From positions 1-61,914 of the forward strand of contig JAMPHH010000015.1 in the NCBI GenBank assembly GCA_023663505.1: 61,914 nt of DNA, written 5' to 3'. Shown piece after piece: positions 61,468 to 61,914 of the stretch (its first letter is position 1; every line of letters starts with the position of its first letter). Below the pieces are notes generated by a model. That model saw only the letters and a program-made list of their open reading frames with translations, had not been told where the DNA came from and did not search any database. Source of the DNA: Muribaculum sp. GTDB lineage: Bacteria > Bacillota > Clostridia > Lachnospirales > Lachnospiraceae. A program made the position numbers and the translations under genes.

Positions 61468-61693
61468 GGCGGGAGAGGACTGGGAGGGGATTTGCGGGCG
61501 GGCTGCGGTTGGGGGTTTTCTAATAGTGCGGGGAGGGTTATCGCAGTTTACGGGTCGGCTCTAAGGTGCATCCATGCACCTAGAGCCTGAAATGCGCATC
61601 CGTGCGCATTTCCCCCTGCTTTCCAAACGCACTATAAGAAAACACTCCAACCTTCGCCAACGTCCGCAAATCCCCTCCCAGTCCTCTCCCGCC
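61468..61693. repeat. 226-bp cloverleaf-like inverted-repeat element, copy B
   Basis: The same element as at 15609-15832. The outer arms begin GGCGGGAGAGGACTGGGAGG and end with its complement, 30 pairs perfect. The loop hairpins are the same: GGCTCTA-A-GGTGCAT with its partner (identical to copy A) and GAAATGCGCA with TGCGCATTTC. Where the arms differ from copy A, both sides changed. It lies between the HD gene's promoter and a plus-strand gene start. About 56 nt of G-rich sequence separate it from a TATAAAATCG also found next to copy A. I see no gene in 61268-61906. Confidence 0.85.
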
Positions 61694-61780
61694 TCGGTAT
61701 CCGCATTTTTCAATATTTTTATCTGAATGTATCCATGTGTTTTATATAGTGATATTTTATAAAATGTGAATTTTTTGCTG

Positions 61781-61810
61781 TTACATATTGCAAAAAAATG
61801 TCGTTATGAT
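61781..61810 (+). promoter_or_regulatory. possible promoter of the last gene
   Basis: TTACAT (61781-61786) and TATGAT (61805-61810) are 18 nt apart. A leader of about 90 nt follows. It contains GGTAGCGGTTCGCC and CGCCAGAATGAG, which I could not match to a riboswitch class. Confidence 0.35.
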
Positions 61811-61906
61811 AAGATATACTTGGGTGTTATCAAACGGGTAGCGGTTCGCCTTTCGCCAGAATGAGTACATTTTGAGAACTTCCATGCACAAAGGAGGAGA
61901 ACATAT

Positions 61907-61914
61907 ATGGAAAA
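61907..61914 (+). CDS. start of a gene cut off by the window end
   Basis: ATGGAAAA follows AAAGGAGGAGAACATAT, a strong ribosome site 9 nt upstream. Only two full codons are visible, so the product cannot be named. Confidence 0.7.

Noticed and set aside
61811..61906. Possible riboswitch ahead of the last gene
   Set aside because: The leader has GC-rich pairing segments, but I could not match it to any riboswitch consensus, so it is only noted as a leader.

Overview
The window reads as a chromosomal segment from a low-to-mid GC Gram-positive anaerobe of the class Clostridia, most likely a gut Lachnospiraceae. The pointers are a PolC-type DNA polymerase III directly behind ispG, NADP-type gdhA, a MetA whose active-site region matches the acetyl-CoA type, a BspA-like leucine-rich surface protein, a large 2-hydroxyacyl-CoA dehydratase activase-like protein, a VEX/MacB-like ABC exporter with a two-component system, and consensus sigma-A promoters. 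There is no rRNA, CRISPR array, prophage or intact insertion sequence. Most genes lie on the minus strand. Taxonomy is inferred from gene content only.

Layout. 1-7,577 (minus): era, a DUF4349 lipoprotein, an M16C peptidase, a conserved pair (139-aa protein plus a sigma-like protein without region 4) and a rhomboid/Derlin-like membrane protein with a zinc ribbon. 7,845-12,119 (plus): a 1,424-aa activase-like protein with its own promoter and terminator. 12,246-15,045 (minus): a small coiled-coil protein, a GNAT, an XRE regulator and rtcB. 15,046-16,725: a gene-poor stretch with a hidden 51-aa transcription unit, a large cloverleaf-like inverted-repeat element, and hicAB. 16,726-24,317: a 2,394-aa BspA-like protein and a divergent XRE gene sharing operator-like sites. 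24,402-31,428 (minus): an S51 peptidase/degenerate GGDEF/EAL fusion, metA, ligA, an RsuA/RluB-family pseudouridine synthase and an RNase H. 31,651-32,272 (plus): a Phd/PIN toxin-antitoxin pair.

32,294-40,199 (minus) is the accessory part: DUF3021 and a frameshifted LytTR regulator, an alpha/beta hydrolase, an orphan AgrB-like peptidase, a possible immunity gene preceded by what may be the tail of a lost toxin, two radical SAM enzymes behind a perfect consensus promoter, and a MATE exporter. 40,313-49,762 is housekeeping: gdhA, a helical protein, an SH3 protein with tRNA-Arg(CCG) just upstream, polC and ispG. 49,882-55,015 holds a histidine kinase, response regulator, ABC permease and ATPase, all on one strand. 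55,235-61,267 holds a GNAT-like/small-protein pair, dprA-comM, and an HD-domain protein with pilT. A second copy of the inverted-repeat element and the first codons of a plus-strand gene close the window.

The most interesting non-gene signal is the element at 15,609-15,832 and 61,468-61,693. Its two roughly 60-bp arms pair almost perfectly within each copy, yet the arm sequences differ between copies with matching changes on both sides, and the loop carries two further hairpins. A second family of hairpin-rich mosaic repeats lies at five intergenic sites, twice forming the sequence immediately before a start codon.
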